Position numbers and translations under genes: made by a program. DNA of 64,000 nucleotides from Pseudomonadota bacterium (lineage in GTDB: Bacteria; Pseudomonadota; Gammaproteobacteria; Acidiferrobacterales; Acidiferrobacteraceae). This document shows, one piece after another, positions 21,501-31,338 of the stretch; the first letter of the stretch is position 1, and each line of letters begins with the position of its first letter. The stretch lies in NCBI GenBank assembly GCA_021841585.1, contig JAKBUS010000005.1, positions 1 to 64,000 of the forward strand, read 5' to 3'. Under the pieces are notes generated by a model. That model was not told the DNA's origin. It saw nothing but the letters and a program-made list of their open reading frames with translations, and did no database searches.

Positions 21501-23521
21501 AGTGGTTCAAAGAGGATCAGATAGTGGCGTTCCTTGAGGTTTTTTAACGGGATGACCTCGATCGTGATGCCCGGCACGCCTAGCCCGTCGGCGTGTGTCG
21601 GCAAGTGGCGCTTACGGACCACGCCCTCGCTCTTCGTGGCCTTTGCGAGGGCCGCGCGCAACGGCATCCGTATATCCGCGTGGGCCATCTGCAGCACGTT
21701 AAAGTTGGCCTTGTGGCTCGGGGGTTCGAGGTAGGGGCTGGTCGAACCGCGAAACTGGAGGATGTCGCCGTCGGCGTTGACCAGTACGCCCGGTGGCGCA
21801 AAGCGCTTGACCGTGACCCGATCGGCCTCGCGTTGGGCGTTGAGCCCGGACGGCGCGCTCGTCCGGGGGGCGGTGGTGCTGGGCGTGGGCCCCGGGGCGA
21901 ATCGCCGGGACGGCGTCACCGGAAGAACCAGTCGGGATCCGGCGCTGGACTTTTTGGTGTAGATCTTGCGTTTCTTGTCGAGTGCCTGGAACAGCTCCGT
22001 GGCCGTCCCCACCGATTCGGATGTCCCGAGGAGCAGAAAGCCCTCAGGCTTGAGAGCGTAATGGATGGTCGTCAATAGGGGTTTCTGGATCGCGGGCTCC
22101 AGGTAAATGAGCATATTGCGACAGCTGATAAAGTTCATGCGCGCAAACGGCGGGTCGCTCAAAAGGTTGTGGCGCGCAAATACGATTTGTGAGCGCAGCT
22201 CTTTGCTGATGCGATAGCTCCCGTCCTCTTCCACAAAGAAGCGCCGCCGTCGTTCGAGCCCGACCTCCTGCATGAGGCTCTCCGGATAAAGCCCGGCCCG
22301 CGCCGTGTCGACGCGGCCCGCGCTGAAGTCGGTGGCAAAGATCTGCAGTTCGCGCGCAGCGCCCCCGGCTTGTTCGCTGAATTCGGTGATAGCCATGGCC
22401 AGTGAGTAGGCCTCCTGGCCGGTGGAGCAGGCCGGCACCCAGATGCGCAACGGGTCTTTGCGCCCAAAGGCGAAAAGCGCCGGAAAAACCATCTGTTTCA
22501 AGGTCTCGAAGACCTCGGGGTCGCGGAAAAAACGTGTGACACCGATCAGCATGTCGCCCGTGAGCCGCTCAATCTCCTGAGCATCCTCGCGCAGCAGTCG
22601 TGCATAGTCGGTCGTTTGGGTGATGCCGTGTAAGGCCATGCGTCGGCTGATGCGGCGCTCTATGGTGACGGATTTGTAGAGCGAAAAATCGATGCCTGAG
22701 TGCTTGCGAACGAGACCATAGACGGCACCGGCGTCTTGAGCCTCGAAAGAGTTAGTGTGCGTCTTTACGGCCTTGCGCAGGGTTTTAGGGGCGGGGATAA
22801 GCGCTTGCGCTGAAGACTCGGGACGGGCGGGATCAATAGACGGCGCCGTGCCCGGCCTGTCTTGTGCGACATAGGGATGGCTTGCGATGCGCGCCAGTTC
22901 TTCGGCGATCGCCTTCGGGGCGAGCACGAGATCTACGCAGCCTGCTGCGATCGCGCTTCGCGGCATGGAGCGATAGGCGGCGGAATGGTCCTGCGCAAGC
23001 GTGATGCCGCCTTGGGTCTTGATGGCCTCTAGTCCGATGGTCCCGTCGGAGGCGTTGCCGGAAAGGATGATGCCTATGGCGCGTTCCCGGCCATCGTGCG
23101 CCAAGGACTCGAAGAAGATGTCAATGGTACGCGCCGCCCCCGGCGTGGAGTCACGCGGCTGCACCATCAACAGGCCCCGCGCGATCCGCAGGCAGGTGTT
23201 GGGGGTGATGACGTAGACGTGATTGGGCAAGACGCGTTGTCTATGCGTAGCCTCATGGACCGGCATGGCGGTCTTGGCTGATAGCAAATGGGCCAATACG
23301 CTGGGGTGCGCGGGGGCCAGGTGTTGTATGAGCACAAAGCCCATGCCGGTGTCCGCCGGAAGGCAGGAGAAAAGCTGGGTGACCGCCTCGATGCCGCCGG
23401 CTGAGGCTCCTATACCCACGATCGGAAAGCGCAAACCGATACGGAGTGCAGAAGAAATCTTTGAAAAAGTTTTCGGGGTTGCCACAATCGACTCTCCTGA
23501 CTGCATGGCGTTCTGACGCAC
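18527..23521 (-). CDS. CheB-CheR-PAS-histidine kinase-REC multidomain protein
   Basis: 1664 aa; Che[26 protein letters not shown]; Che[14 protein letters not shown]; coiled coil [24 protein letters not shown]; several [21 protein letters not shown]-terminal receiver [15 protein letters not shown]. Confidence 0.95.
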   Translation of the reverse strand: MRQNAMQSGESIVATPKTFSKISSALRIGLRFPIVGIGASAGGIEAVTQLFSCLPADTGMGFVLIQHLAPAHPSVLAHLLSAKTAMPVHEATHRQRVLPNHVYVITPNTCLRIARGLLMVQPRDSTPGAARTIDIFFESLAHDGRERAIGIILSGNASDGTIGLEAIKTQGGITLAQDHSAAYRSMPRSAIAAGCVDLVLAPKAIAEELARIASHPYVAQDRPGTAPSIDPARPESSAQALIPAPKTLRKAVKTHTNSFEAQDAGAVYGLVRKHSGIDFSLYKSVTIERRISRRMALHGITQTTDYARLLREDAQEIERLTGDMLIGVTRFFRDPEVFETLKQMVFPALFAFGRKDPLRIWVPACSTGQEAYSLAMAITEFSEQAGGAARELQIFATDFSAGRVDTARAGLYPESLMQEVGLERRRRFFVEEDGSYRISKELRSQIVFARHNLLSDPPFARMNFISCRNMLIYLEPAIQKPLLTTIHYALKPEGFLLLGTSESVGTATELFQALDKKRKIYTKKSSAGSRLVLPVTPSRRFAPGPTPSTTAPRTSAPSGLNAQREADRVTVKRFAPPGVLVNADGDILQFRGSTSPYLEPPSHKANFNVLQMAHADIRMPLRAALAKATKSEGVVRKRHLPTHADGLGVPGITIEVIPLKNLKERHYLILFEPLGPSRRKSAAALETQQGPTPGDPKAALRRALRSERELAELRDYMEALQEQYEAANEELQASNEETQSANEELQSTNEQLETSQEEVDSANEELITINTELAHRNAELGRLNDDLSNLQLSVHLPILVLARDLRIRSFTPLAAQLFNLSATDIGQSIAGIPHQLDCQDLTRLATLVIDTVTAHECEVRDRSGCWHLLRLQPYLTFDRRIDGAVMVLVNIDALKRSTLEAERALMYANAMLRTARVPLLTLDGTLHVRAANDAFYKTFRLSASTVEGCSIWELSNGAWDIADLHTLLQEILPRDRFLEDYEVTHAFPTLGRRTMRLNARRLEEAPGATDMIVLSIEDVTEQLASRETIRRSEVRYRRLFEAAQDGILILDADSGRIADANPYIMQLWGYTHAELVGRALPHIDLFADSASREALLTQLRTMGYARFDNVPLKVKDGHQHIIEIVANLYEEDGKRVIQCNIRDVTQRARANEALRASEARFHAIADNVPVMIWMRNPDTQVTYVNSGWQTFFGEGADQAHDDHWRAAIHPDDRAHCFERYALAFAGTKRFELKYSLRRHDGVYRLILDVGIPLMWEGRLTGYIGSCIDVTEREQLDTDLSKSSKLETVGILAGGIAHDFNNILTAIIGNIGLARLSLDPSSELFKSLMAAEGAGLRARDLAQQLLIFAHGGVPIQKTVSLGRVLKEWLAFAVRGSNTKILSSIAGDLWPVEADEGQLSQVINNLILNAQQAMPQGGAIHVVAENVTLGHDNGLSLIGNYARTTIRDEGEGIIKAHLDKIFDPFFTTKTKGTGLGLAISYAIIKKHRGHMTVQSEPGQGATFCLYLPASEKKVGAPPDKGWTPPQGTGRILFMDDEPVIRRFAHKALASFGYQVEAVADGQQAIERYRAAQAEGRPYDGVVLDLTVPGGMGGHEAMQALLAIDPAVRAIVSSGYSNDPIMANFKAYGFCGCINKPYQVEDLRMAASSFGRRDDDHDPSCGIKDAP

Positions 23522-24071
23522 GCGGAAATGGATGAGCCATCAGGCCAGACGATTCTGAAGTATCCGAGAACGAGGCCTTGCACTGATATTTGAGGCCTGA
23601 GGCGCCAGAATATCCTAATTGTGTCTCCGCGAACAGGAAAACCTGCTGGGCGCAAGATTTTCCGGTCTCGTCCATCGGATATCCTTTCCGACATAATCAC
23701 TGCGCCATGGTTTCACAGACACCAAAAGTTCACGGGTAATTCCATTATCCGAATTACTTTACCGGACCGATCATCGAGTCGATATCGTGAGGAGGGTCGG
23801 ATAAGCGATTATTTTCCGGGTGCTTTACTGATGGTTGTCGCGAAGGCGCGCAGACCAACCCCCTGTCCCGCCCTCTACTACGCTCCCATTGTGTCCGTCG
23901 CTCGCGCTGTAATCACCCCTTGTCATTATCTGCGGACAAACGGTCTGTAAATAGACACACACGGAAGAATGCTACGGCTAGGTTTTGTGTTTTTTCATGC
24001 GTGGTCTTGCCGGCAAGTCCGGGATGTCGGATCAATGGACCGTACGCAGCGGGTAGCGCTGACTCGTGCCG

Positions 24072-25253
24072 TCAGGTACAAGCGGGCGCTATAAATTCAA
24101 ATGGGGTCTCAAAAGGACGCAAGGCGTCCAACAAGGTGCGGGATTGGATATCATAAAGGCAGTCGGCATGACCGCTGTTGCCGCAGCCATCGAGTTCACA
24201 GGGTTGGCAGGGGCGGTTTCCGGTGATGAGCGATAGCCGCGTCTGCCATGGGCTAAAGCGATGGTGATCGCCGGGTCCGAAGCACACGATCACGGGCAGC
24301 CCCATGGCCGCGGCGATATGCATGGGACCGGAATCGGCACCGACGAAAACGCGCGCGGCCGACGCCAGGGCGGCAAGCTCGGTGAGCGTAAGGGCGCCGG
24401 CAAGGTCGATGATACCATCGCCGCGGCCATGGGCGAGCGCGTGGGCAAAGGTCTGCTGCCAGGCCTCATGGCCGCTCGTTATGACCACCGTAAGGCTCTG
24501 GGCTTCGCAGTGGTCGAGAAAGTCACGACACAAGGCCGCCGGCAGGGTGCGGCCGCGTTGTCCGGCGAGCGGCGCAAACAGCACGAAGCCTTGCGGCGGG
24601 ATGTGGTGCAAGGCGAGCAGCGCGTCGATGCGGGCGCGTGCCACCGCCCCGGGTTCGATCGTGGCGCGACGCGCCGTGGCGGCGGGCTTTAGACCCAGGC
24701 GGCGCAAGAGATCGAGATGCAGCTCGGCGACATGCCGGCGGTTCGGATCGGGGGGTCGGGGCAGGGTATGGGTGAACAGTCGTCGCCACATGAAGCGCTT
24801 GAGCGGGGAGCCATGCGTGACCTCCGACGCGCCGACCGCGTAGGGGATGCGCAGGAGGGCTTTGAGTGCAGGCCCCCATGAGCCATCGGTCGTGTGCGGA
24901 GATTGTATGAGCAGGTCATAGCGATGCGCGCGCAGGGCGCGGATCAAGGCCCAGCGCGGCCTAAGGGTACGCCACAGGCCCTTTCGGCGCCAGCCTCGAT
25001 CGATGGTATGGACGGCGGCGATCGCCGGGTTATGCCTAAAGAGTTCGGCTAGTGGTTGATGTACCAAGATATCGATCCGTATGCCCGGGATCATGTCTTG
25101 GAGCGCGGTGACGAGCACCGATGAGAGCACGGCATCGCCAAGCAGTTGCGGCATGATGATGAGCACCCGCTGCAGGCGCGATGCGGCCACGGCATCGGAC
25201 GGCGTGCGGTGGGGGCGGGTCTGCGCCCAAGACGGGTTCGGCGTGTCCGCCAT
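24072..25253 (-). CDS. Glycosyltransferase family 9 (heptosyltransferase-like)
   Basis: RVLIIMPQLLGDAVLSSVLVTALQDMIPGIRIDILVHQPLAELF...VFVGADSGPMHIAAAMGLPVIVCFGPGDHHRFSPW. Confidence 0.88.
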   Translation of the reverse strand: MADTPNPSWAQTRPHRTPSDAVAASRLQRVLIIMPQLLGDAVLSSVLVTALQDMIPGIRIDILVHQPLAELFRHNPAIAAVHTIDRGWRRKGLWRTLRPRWALIRALRAHRYDLLIQSPHTTDGSWGPALKALLRIPYAVGASEVTHGSPLKRFMWRRLFTHTLPRPPDPNRRHVAELHLDLLRRLGLKPAATARRATIEPGAVARARIDALLALHHIPPQGFVLFAPLAGQRGRTLPAALCRDFLDHCEAQSLTVVITSGHEAWQQTFAHALAHGRGDGIIDLAGALTLTELAALASAARVFVGADSGPMHIAAAMGLPVIVCFGPGDHHRFSPWQTRLSLITGNRPCQPCELDGCGNSGHADCLYDIQSRTLLDALRPFETPFEFIAPACT

Positions 25254-26533
25254 CAGCCCCCCTCGGACAGGGCCTGGCCGCCTTTCGGCGCGTGCTTGAG
25301 CGAGATGAGTCGGGGAGGGTTCGCGGGGCTACAGATCGGGCCGGGAACGGGGTGCGCGGGCATGGGGTTGCGGCGCTCGGGCTTATGCGCGGGCCCGTGC
25401 GGATCGGGGATGCAGGCCTCGGCGTGGCGCAGGGCCGCATGCCAGTAGTCGAGGAACGACTCTTCGCCGGCCCGCGCGGTACACACCGGAACGGTGCAAT
25501 CGCTCCAGTCAAGCGCCACATCGAAGCGCCCGGCCAGTGACGCGGTAAGACTGCGGCGGCCGACCTCGGTCGATAGCGCCTCGATCGGCATCACGATGTC
25601 GGCGTGGCGTTGCGACAAAGCGGTGCCAAGCGCGAACACCGCGGCAAACGCGCGCATCGCGAGGTCCGGGTCACGGATCGCCAGACGCTCGGCCTCGCGT
25701 TGTGCTGCTCCCGCATCGCTCAGCCGCGGGACGGGATCGAGATCGAGGGTCGCGAGATAATCGGCGATCCACGGATCGCGCCGGCTCGTCAGCAGGATGA
25801 TGAGCGGGCGCGTCACGAAATAGAGGTCACCCAAGGTCTGGCTACGGCCGTATGCCGAGCGCCATAGGCCCAAGCCGTCACGGGTCAGGGCGATGTGGAC
25901 ACCGGGCATGTGCCGCCTAAACCACGCTACGCGCCCCGTCGACCGGCAGAAACCGAACACCGCGCGGCGCCCGGCGGCGTGCGCGTGTGCGACGAGGCTA
26001 TTCAGATAAGCCTGTTGTTGCGGCAAGGGTTCGTCGTTCACAAAGTAATAGGTATAGGGCAGGGCGTGTTCGAAGCCGCGCACGCCGCCGCCGGGCGCGA
26101 GCAGCGGCTCAAACTCATGGTAATAGGGGGCGTCGAGTGGCGGATGGCCGGATGGCCAAGAGGTGGCGGTGGCGCTGGCCACGGCCGCCTGCGTCACGGT
26201 CTCGAGGGCCTCGTGAAAGGGTTCGTAGAAGGCGAGGTACTGAGGGCATGACCGAAATTTGTTCCAGACATAAGTCGATCCGGCGCGCCACGGGGCATGG
26301 ATCCAGATAGGGCCCGTGCGTGCATCGTGCACGGGGCGACCGGTCGTTGCCGGCGTCATGGGGTTTCGGCGGCGCGTCTCCAGCCACGCGATCTCCTGGG
26401 TCAAGGCCAGCTGCCGGCGGCCGAGCAGGCCTAGCTTGTATTTCATGCGCCGCGAACGCACATGCAGATCGGCAAGGCGCAGTGCCAAGGCCACCCGTCG
26501 GCGGATTCGTGACAGCCACTTCATCCCCATCAC
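25253..26533 (-). CDS. Sulfotransferase-like protein
   Basis: IWIHAPWRAGSTYVWNKFRSCPQYLAFYEPFHE resembles a sulfotransferase 5'-phosphosulfate-binding loop; stop and GT9 start overlap (TGATG). Confidence 0.55.
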   Translation of the reverse strand: MMGMKWLSRIRRRVALALRLADLHVRSRRMKYKLGLLGRRQLALTQEIAWLETRRRNPMTPATTGRPVHDARTGPIWIHAPWRAGSTYVWNKFRSCPQYLAFYEPFHEALETVTQAAVASATATSWPSGHPPLDAPYYHEFEPLLAPGGGVRGFEHALPYTYYFVNDEPLPQQQAYLNSLVAHAHAAGRRAVFGFCRSTGRVAWFRRHMPGVHIALTRDGLGLWRSAYGRSQTLGDLYFVTRPLIILLTSRRDPWIADYLATLDLDPVPRLSDAGAAQREAERLAIRDPDLAMRAFAAVFALGTALSQRHADIVMPIEALSTEVGRRSLTASLAGRFDVALDWSDCTVPVCTARAGEESFLDYWHAALRHAEACIPDPHGPAHKPERRNPMPAHPVPGPICSPANPPRLISLKHAPKGGQALSEGG

Positions 26534-26799
26534 GATCCGTCGGCCATGCCGGCGGTTTTGTCGGGAAATAGGTAAGCGGCCGCGTGTATAAGGTTCTCGG
26601 TATCCATGTCCATGCTATCGTAGGCGCCGCCGTGAGGGTCGGTTGTTACCATTTGTGACGCTCGCGGCTGATTAAGTTCCACGGGGGAATCCCATTGGGG
26701 CGCTTTGCGGCGATCTGGAGACCGATTAGACTAGCGCGTCTCGCGGCCCAAGCGGGCACGCTTAATTAATAAGAAAATACTATCAAAGGAGATGATGAT

Positions 26800-27312
26800 A
26801 TGAAAAACCGTTTCGTAGTGGCAAGTCTCGTGGCCCTGTGCGCATTTCCGGCCGCGAGCTTCGCGCGCGTCTGGTTGGGCGGCGATGTGGGTGTGACCGG
26901 TGGCGCGCTCGCCGGCACCTCGCCGATCGGCATATATGGCGGGCTTTCGACGCGGTCTTTTCCGGTTGGCCTCGAGCTTGGCTATCAGTTCTTGAGCGCG
27001 AATCCCGCTCATCTCGGGATGTTCACCGCCAGCGCCTTGTACCGTACCTCGCTCCCGCGTGTTCGGGGCCTGCACTTCCTGGCACGCCTGGGTCTCGCCG
27101 ACATTCGCGGCGAGCAAAACCCCCCGAACGCCACCTTCGTCCGCAACAGCCTGCGGCCGATCATCGGGGCCGGCGTCAGCTATCGCGTCATGCGCCGCTG
27201 GGATGTGCGCGGGGAATATGATGTCATCATCGATCCGCGCACGCTTGGTGGGCCGGCCCAGAACGCCGACGAATTGCTGGTGGGCATGACCTACCAGTTC
27301 GCCGCGCACTAA
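26800..27312 (+). CDS. Small outer-membrane beta-barrel-like protein
   Basis: Signal peptide MKNRFVVASLVALCAFPAASFA, amphipathic strand pattern, C-terminal aromatic strand (VGMTYQF); RBS AAAGGAGATGATGAT. Confidence 0.65.
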   Translation: MKNRFVVASLVALCAFPAASFARVWLGGDVGVTGGALAGTSPIGIYGGLSTRSFPVGLELGYQFLSANPAHLGMFTASALYRTSLPRVRGLHFLARLGLADIRGEQNPPNATFVRNSLRPIIGAGVSYRVMRRWDVRGEYDVIIDPRTLGGPAQNADELLVGMTYQFAAH

Positions 27313-27391
27313 AGTATGCGCCACGGGGGCGCGGTGCGCGTCCCCGCGGTGTCCGGCGCGCCGTTCTTTAAAGGCCCTGTGGTCACCGGGG

Positions 27392-28177
27392 TCAGATCAG
27401 ATACTTGATACCGACCGCCGTGAGCAGCGCGAGTGTGGCACGCAGGAACGTGCGCTGGTTGATGCGCATGTGCAGGTGGTTGCCGAGATAAAGTCCGAGG
27501 GCGGCAGCCGGCGCCATGGCGGCAAAGACGACCGTGAGCGGCCAGGTGAGCAGTCCGAAGGCTATATAGAGTCCGCCACGCACGATGTTGTCGGTGAGCG
27601 CAATGGCCTGAAACGTGGCACGGAAGGCGCGCTTGTCGAGATGGCGCATTTGCAGGTAGGCCACGAGCGGTGGACCTCCGCCCCCATAGAGGCTACCGAC
27701 TATGCCCCCGAACACCCCGAGCGGGAGGGCCCAGGCGCGCGCGATGCGTGGCATGCGTTCCGGCTTGGCGACGATCGCGTAGACGACATAGGCAAGAATG
27801 AAGATCCCCAAAAACAGCGTGAGCTTTTGTGCGTGGGTATGGGCGAGAATGAGCGCCCCGATGGCAAGACCCACGAGCGAGCCGGGGACGAGCCATGTGA
27901 GCTCTCGCCACTGCATTTTTCGGAAGTCGTAGGCACCGAGCAGTATCGATCCCAAAAGGTCGAGCAGTAGCACGACCGGGACCACCTCCTTCACAGGGAA
28001 GCTCAAAGACAATAACGCCACAGAGATGAGGCCGGACCCAAAGCCTATGGTCGCGCGCACATAGAAGGCGGCAAACACCACAAGCTCTAGAAAGGCGAAC
28101 AGCTCCGGCTTTTGCGTAAGTTGGGTAATCGTGAGATGGGTCATCATGACCTGCGGCACTCCAGGGCCGGGCACCAT
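27392..28177 (-). CDS. TauE/SafE family transporter
   Basis: ELVVFAAFYVRATIGFGSGLISVALLSLSFPVKEVVPVVLLLDLLGS...GGIVGSLYGGGGPPLVAYLQMR. Confidence 0.85.
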   Translation of the reverse strand: MVPGPGVPQVMMTHLTITQLTQKPELFAFLELVVFAAFYVRATIGFGSGLISVALLSLSFPVKEVVPVVLLLDLLGSILLGAYDFRKMQWRELTWLVPGSLVGLAIGALILAHTHAQKLTLFLGIFILAYVVYAIVAKPERMPRIARAWALPLGVFGGIVGSLYGGGGPPLVAYLQMRHLDKRAFRATFQAIALTDNIVRGGLYIAFGLLTWPLTVVFAAMAPAAALGLYLGNHLHMRINQRTFLRATLALLTAVGIKYLI

Positions 28178-28659
28178 AGGATTCGGCGGCCCTTGCGGCG
28201 GTTTGGGTCAATAATCCCACCTCCCCGGATACTGGCTGATCATAGGGGAATGATGGGTGCGATCCGGATGGGACTGTCCCGGCAAACGCGTGCACCGCGC
28301 GCCTGATGTTCGGTGGCGCGTCGGTCGTGGCCGTCAGCGCGAACACGCCTCCGAGCGGCCGATGAATTCCGCCGGCATGGTAGTGCATGTCGGGAATGGG
28401 AATCAATGCCTATAGGCTGGTCCGGCCACGGGCTTGTGGCGGCTGACTCGGTTATACTCTAAAGAAAAAAATCGGGGGGTAAGGAACCGCATGTGCGGTC
28501 CTGTCTTGGCATCGTGGGGCGCTTGTGGCCCGGTCGCTGGTCGTGCGCGATTATCGGCTGCGGGCCGGGCCGGACCCCAGGTGGGTGCGTGGGATCCATG
28601 GCCAGCGTGGGGCCTACGGTCCGTGAGCGCCCCGGCGTCGTTCGTGAACGCCATGTCTT

Positions 28660-31269
28660 ATGAGTGACGGCACTGGGCGATCACGACGGTGGTGGGCAGT
28701 GGCGTTTGCCGGTCTCGCCCTGCTCTCGACCCTGGCGGCGGCCGGCTACGCGATCAGCTCCTGGACGGGGGCGCAGCGCGATGCCTCCCGCAGCCTTTTG
28801 AGGGCGACACGCCTTTTGGCGACGACGGTGCGCTGGCGCCTGCGAGACGACCATGCGGCCCTGGCGTCCCTGGGGCGGGCCATCGCCCATCTGCCGCGGC
28901 TGGGTCGCAGCGGGGGTTATCTGCGGATCGGGCGCCTGGGCCGGCGGTTTATGGCGCATCACCCGACGATCATGGCCTGGGCGGTGCTAGGCCCCCATGG
29001 ATCGGTGTGGTGGCGCGCCCCGGCCGGCGCGTCCCCGATTCCCGGGAGGAGGGATGCCAGTCGCTGGGCGCGTGGCCAGCCGGCCGGCGCCTTCCGGGTG
29101 GGGCGGTCGCGCGCGGGCCGGGGCGTACCGTTGTGGCTCACGGGGCGCGCACGCCATCACGTGCCATTTCTGATCTGGGCCTTGTGGTCACCGGGGCTGG
29201 GCGGGATGGTTCGCGCCCCCACCGCGGCCGGCCTTTCCTGGGGCCGGGGTCCGGTCATCGCCATGGGTCCGTCGGCGCCGGTGCCGTCGGCGGCCGTGCG
29301 CCTGCCCATCGCCGGCCATCGGCCGGCCGGCCGTCTGACCGTGGACCTCGGCGCGCGCGCGGCCCCCTGGTTCGGCGCCTATCGGTGGGTGCCCGGCTAC
29401 TCCTTTGCGGTCTTTGCCCTACGGCCACGGGCCGCGGTGTATGCGCGTGCCCGCGAGGCCGTCCATGTGGCCGCGCTCTGGCTTGGCGTCGTGTTGGCGG
29501 CGCTCGCGATCGTGTACCGGGCCGTGGTGCGCGGCGAGATGCGGATGGTTCGCGAACGGATGGCCGTGGAAAGACGATGGCCGGAGGCCAAGACCGAGAT
29601 CGAGGGGATCGTGCAGTCGCTCGCCGAGGCGGTGTTCGCCACCGACTGCGAGGGCCGCATCGAATACCTGAATCGCGCCGCCGAAAAGCTCACCGGCTGG
29701 ACGCGCTCGGTGGTACAGGGGCGCGTGCTGTGCGATGTCCTGCCCTGCCTCGATGAATACCGGGGCAACGCGTTCGATCCGGTGGCCGAGTGCCTGGCCG
29801 GGCAGGCGGTTGTGTCCGGCGAGGCGCTGGTGTTTCATCGCGACGGCCATGGCTTGGCCGTGGAGTATGATGCGGCCCCGCGTTATGGTCCTAGCGGCCG
29901 TCTAACGGGCGCGGTCTTGTCGCTGCGGGATGCCGCGAACAAGCGCGTGCTGACCGAGCGCCTGGCCCATCAGGCCACGCACGACCCGTTGACCGAGCTC
30001 GGCAACCGCATCCTGTTCCATGAGCGCCTCGAGCGGGCCGTGGCCGAGGCGCGGGCGGCCGGCGGGGCGGTCGCCTTGCTGTTTCTGGATGTGGACGAGT
30101 TCAAGCGCGTGAACGATACGCTGGGTCATAGTACCGGCGACCGTGTCCTGGTGCTCATAGCGGAACGCCTGCGGCGCGTGGTGCGCACCACCGACACCCT
30201 GGCGCGTCTCGGGGGAGACGAGTTTGCGGTGGTCCTGCCGGGCTTGCGCACTGGCCAGGATGCCCTGCCCGTGGTCCACAAGATCATGGCGGCGTTTCGC
30301 GAGCCGCTGGCGGTGGCCTTGGGCGAGGTCGTGCTCGGGATCAGCATTGGTATCGCCGTCTACCCGCATGACAGCAGCGACAGCCGGGCGCTCGTGCGCG
30401 CCGCCGACGCCGCCATGTACGAGGCCAAGGCCGCGGGCAAAAACGCCTACCGTTTCTTCGCAAGCGGCGACACCGGTCGGCCATTTGGCGATCCCCTGAC
30501 GCTGGCCGCGGACCTGCGCCAGGCCTTGGAGCGCGATGAATTTTCGCTTGTCTACCAGCCGCAGGTGCGGACCGCGAACCGGCAACTGGTGGTCATGGAG
30601 GCGCTGCTGCGATGGACGCACCCGACCGAGGGGGTCAAATACCCCGGGGAGTTCCTGGGGGCCCTGGAGGAGGCCGGACTCATGATCGAGCTCGGCACGT
30701 GGGTGCTGCAATCGGCCTGCCGCCAGAACCGGCGGTGGCGGGATTTGGGGCTGGGGGCCTTTCCGGTGGCCGTCAACATGTCTGGCGACCAGTGCGCGCA
30801 CGAGGGTCTGGCCGAGATGATCGACGCGGTCCTGCAGGAATGCGGCCTGCGGCCCGACGATCTCGTCTTGGAGCTTTCCGAGGAACTGCTCGTCGATGCC
30901 AAGGACCCGCTGGCCGAGCGGCTGCAGCGGCTGCGGGAGCAGGGCGTGCGGCTCGTCGTGCAGAATTTCGGGGGGGCGTCCTCGACCCTCGGCACGCTGC
31001 GGCGGCTGCGGGTCGAGGCCCTCAAGATCGAGGCGGCGCTCATAGCCGGGATCGGCGATGAGTATAACGACGGGGTGGTGGTGGCCATCATCGCGCTCGC
31101 GCGGGCGCTCAACCTGAAGGTGATCGCGGGCGGCGTCGAGAGCGCCGCCCAGTATCGCTTTCTGAGAGAGGCCGCCTGTGATGCCGTGCAGGGGCATTAT
31201 GTCGCCGCCCCCCTCGATGTCGAGGCCGCGACCGCCTATTTGCGCGCCCACGAGGGCGCGAGAGGTTGA
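28660..31269 (+). CDS. Membrane PAS-GGDEF-EAL protein
   Basis: N-terminal TM and periplasmic region; PAS; RTTDTLARLGGDEFAVVLP; EALLRW; NFGGASSTL in place of DDFG. Confidence 0.93.
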   Translation: MSDGTGRSRRWWAVAFAGLALLSTLAAAGYAISSWTGAQRDASRSLLRATRLLATTVRWRLRDDHAALASLGRAIAHLPRLGRSGGYLRIGRLGRRFMAHHPTIMAWAVLGPHGSVWWRAPAGASPIPGRRDASRWARGQPAGAFRVGRSRAGRGVPLWLTGRARHHVPFLIWALWSPGLGGMVRAPTAAGLSWGRGPVIAMGPSAPVPSAAVRLPIAGHRPAGRLTVDLGARAAPWFGAYRWVPGYSFAVFALRPRAAVYARAREAVHVAALWLGVVLAALAIVYRAVVRGEMRMVRERMAVERRWPEAKTEIEGIVQSLAEAVFATDCEGRIEYLNRAAEKLTGWTRSVVQGRVLCDVLPCLDEYRGNAFDPVAECLAGQAVVSGEALVFHRDGHGLAVEYDAAPRYGPSGRLTGAVLSLRDAANKRVLTERLAHQATHDPLTELGNRILFHERLERAVAEARAAGGAVALLFLDVDEFKRVNDTLGHSTGDRVLVLIAERLRRVVRTTDTLARLGGDEFAVVLPGLRTGQDALPVVHKIMAAFREPLAVALGEVVLGISIGIAVYPHDSSDSRALVRAADAAMYEAKAAGKNAYRFFASGDTGRPFGDPLTLAADLRQALERDEFSLVYQPQVRTANRQLVVMEALLRWTHPTEGVKYPGEFLGALEEAGLMIELGTWVLQSACRQNRRWRDLGLGAFPVAVNMSGDQCAHEGLAEMIDAVLQECGLRPDDLVLELSEELLVDAKDPLAERLQRLREQGVRLVVQNFGGASSTLGTLRRLRVEALKIEAALIAGIGDEYNDGVVVAIIALARALNLKVIAGGVESAAQYRFLREAACDAVQGHYVAAPLDVEAATAYLRAHEGARG

Positions 31270-31292
31270 ATTTCTTGCTGCACGCCCCCAAT
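31265..31292 (+). promoter_or_regulatory. Sigma32 (RpoH)-like heat-shock promoter of htpG
   Basis: GTTGAAT-N13-CCCCCAAT against consensus CTTGAAA-N11-15-CCCCATNT, 45-75 nt upstream of the htpG ATG at 31339. Confidence 0.6.
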
Positions 31293-31338
31293 GAGCGGGC
31301 TGGTATTCCGGAACCGCAGCAAGAGGTTACAAGTGGCC

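Noticed and set aside
23522-24071. ORF 23621-23950 and others in the ~550-bp gap upstream of the CheB-CheR gene
   Set aside because: No recognisable protein signature; likely a long regulatory/intergenic region.
28486-28499. Perfect palindrome ACCGCATGTGCGGT upstream of the GGDEF-EAL gene, considered as a c-di-GMP riboswitch element or regulator site
   Set aside because: No GEMM-like conserved sequence around it; a single short palindrome is not enough to assign function.
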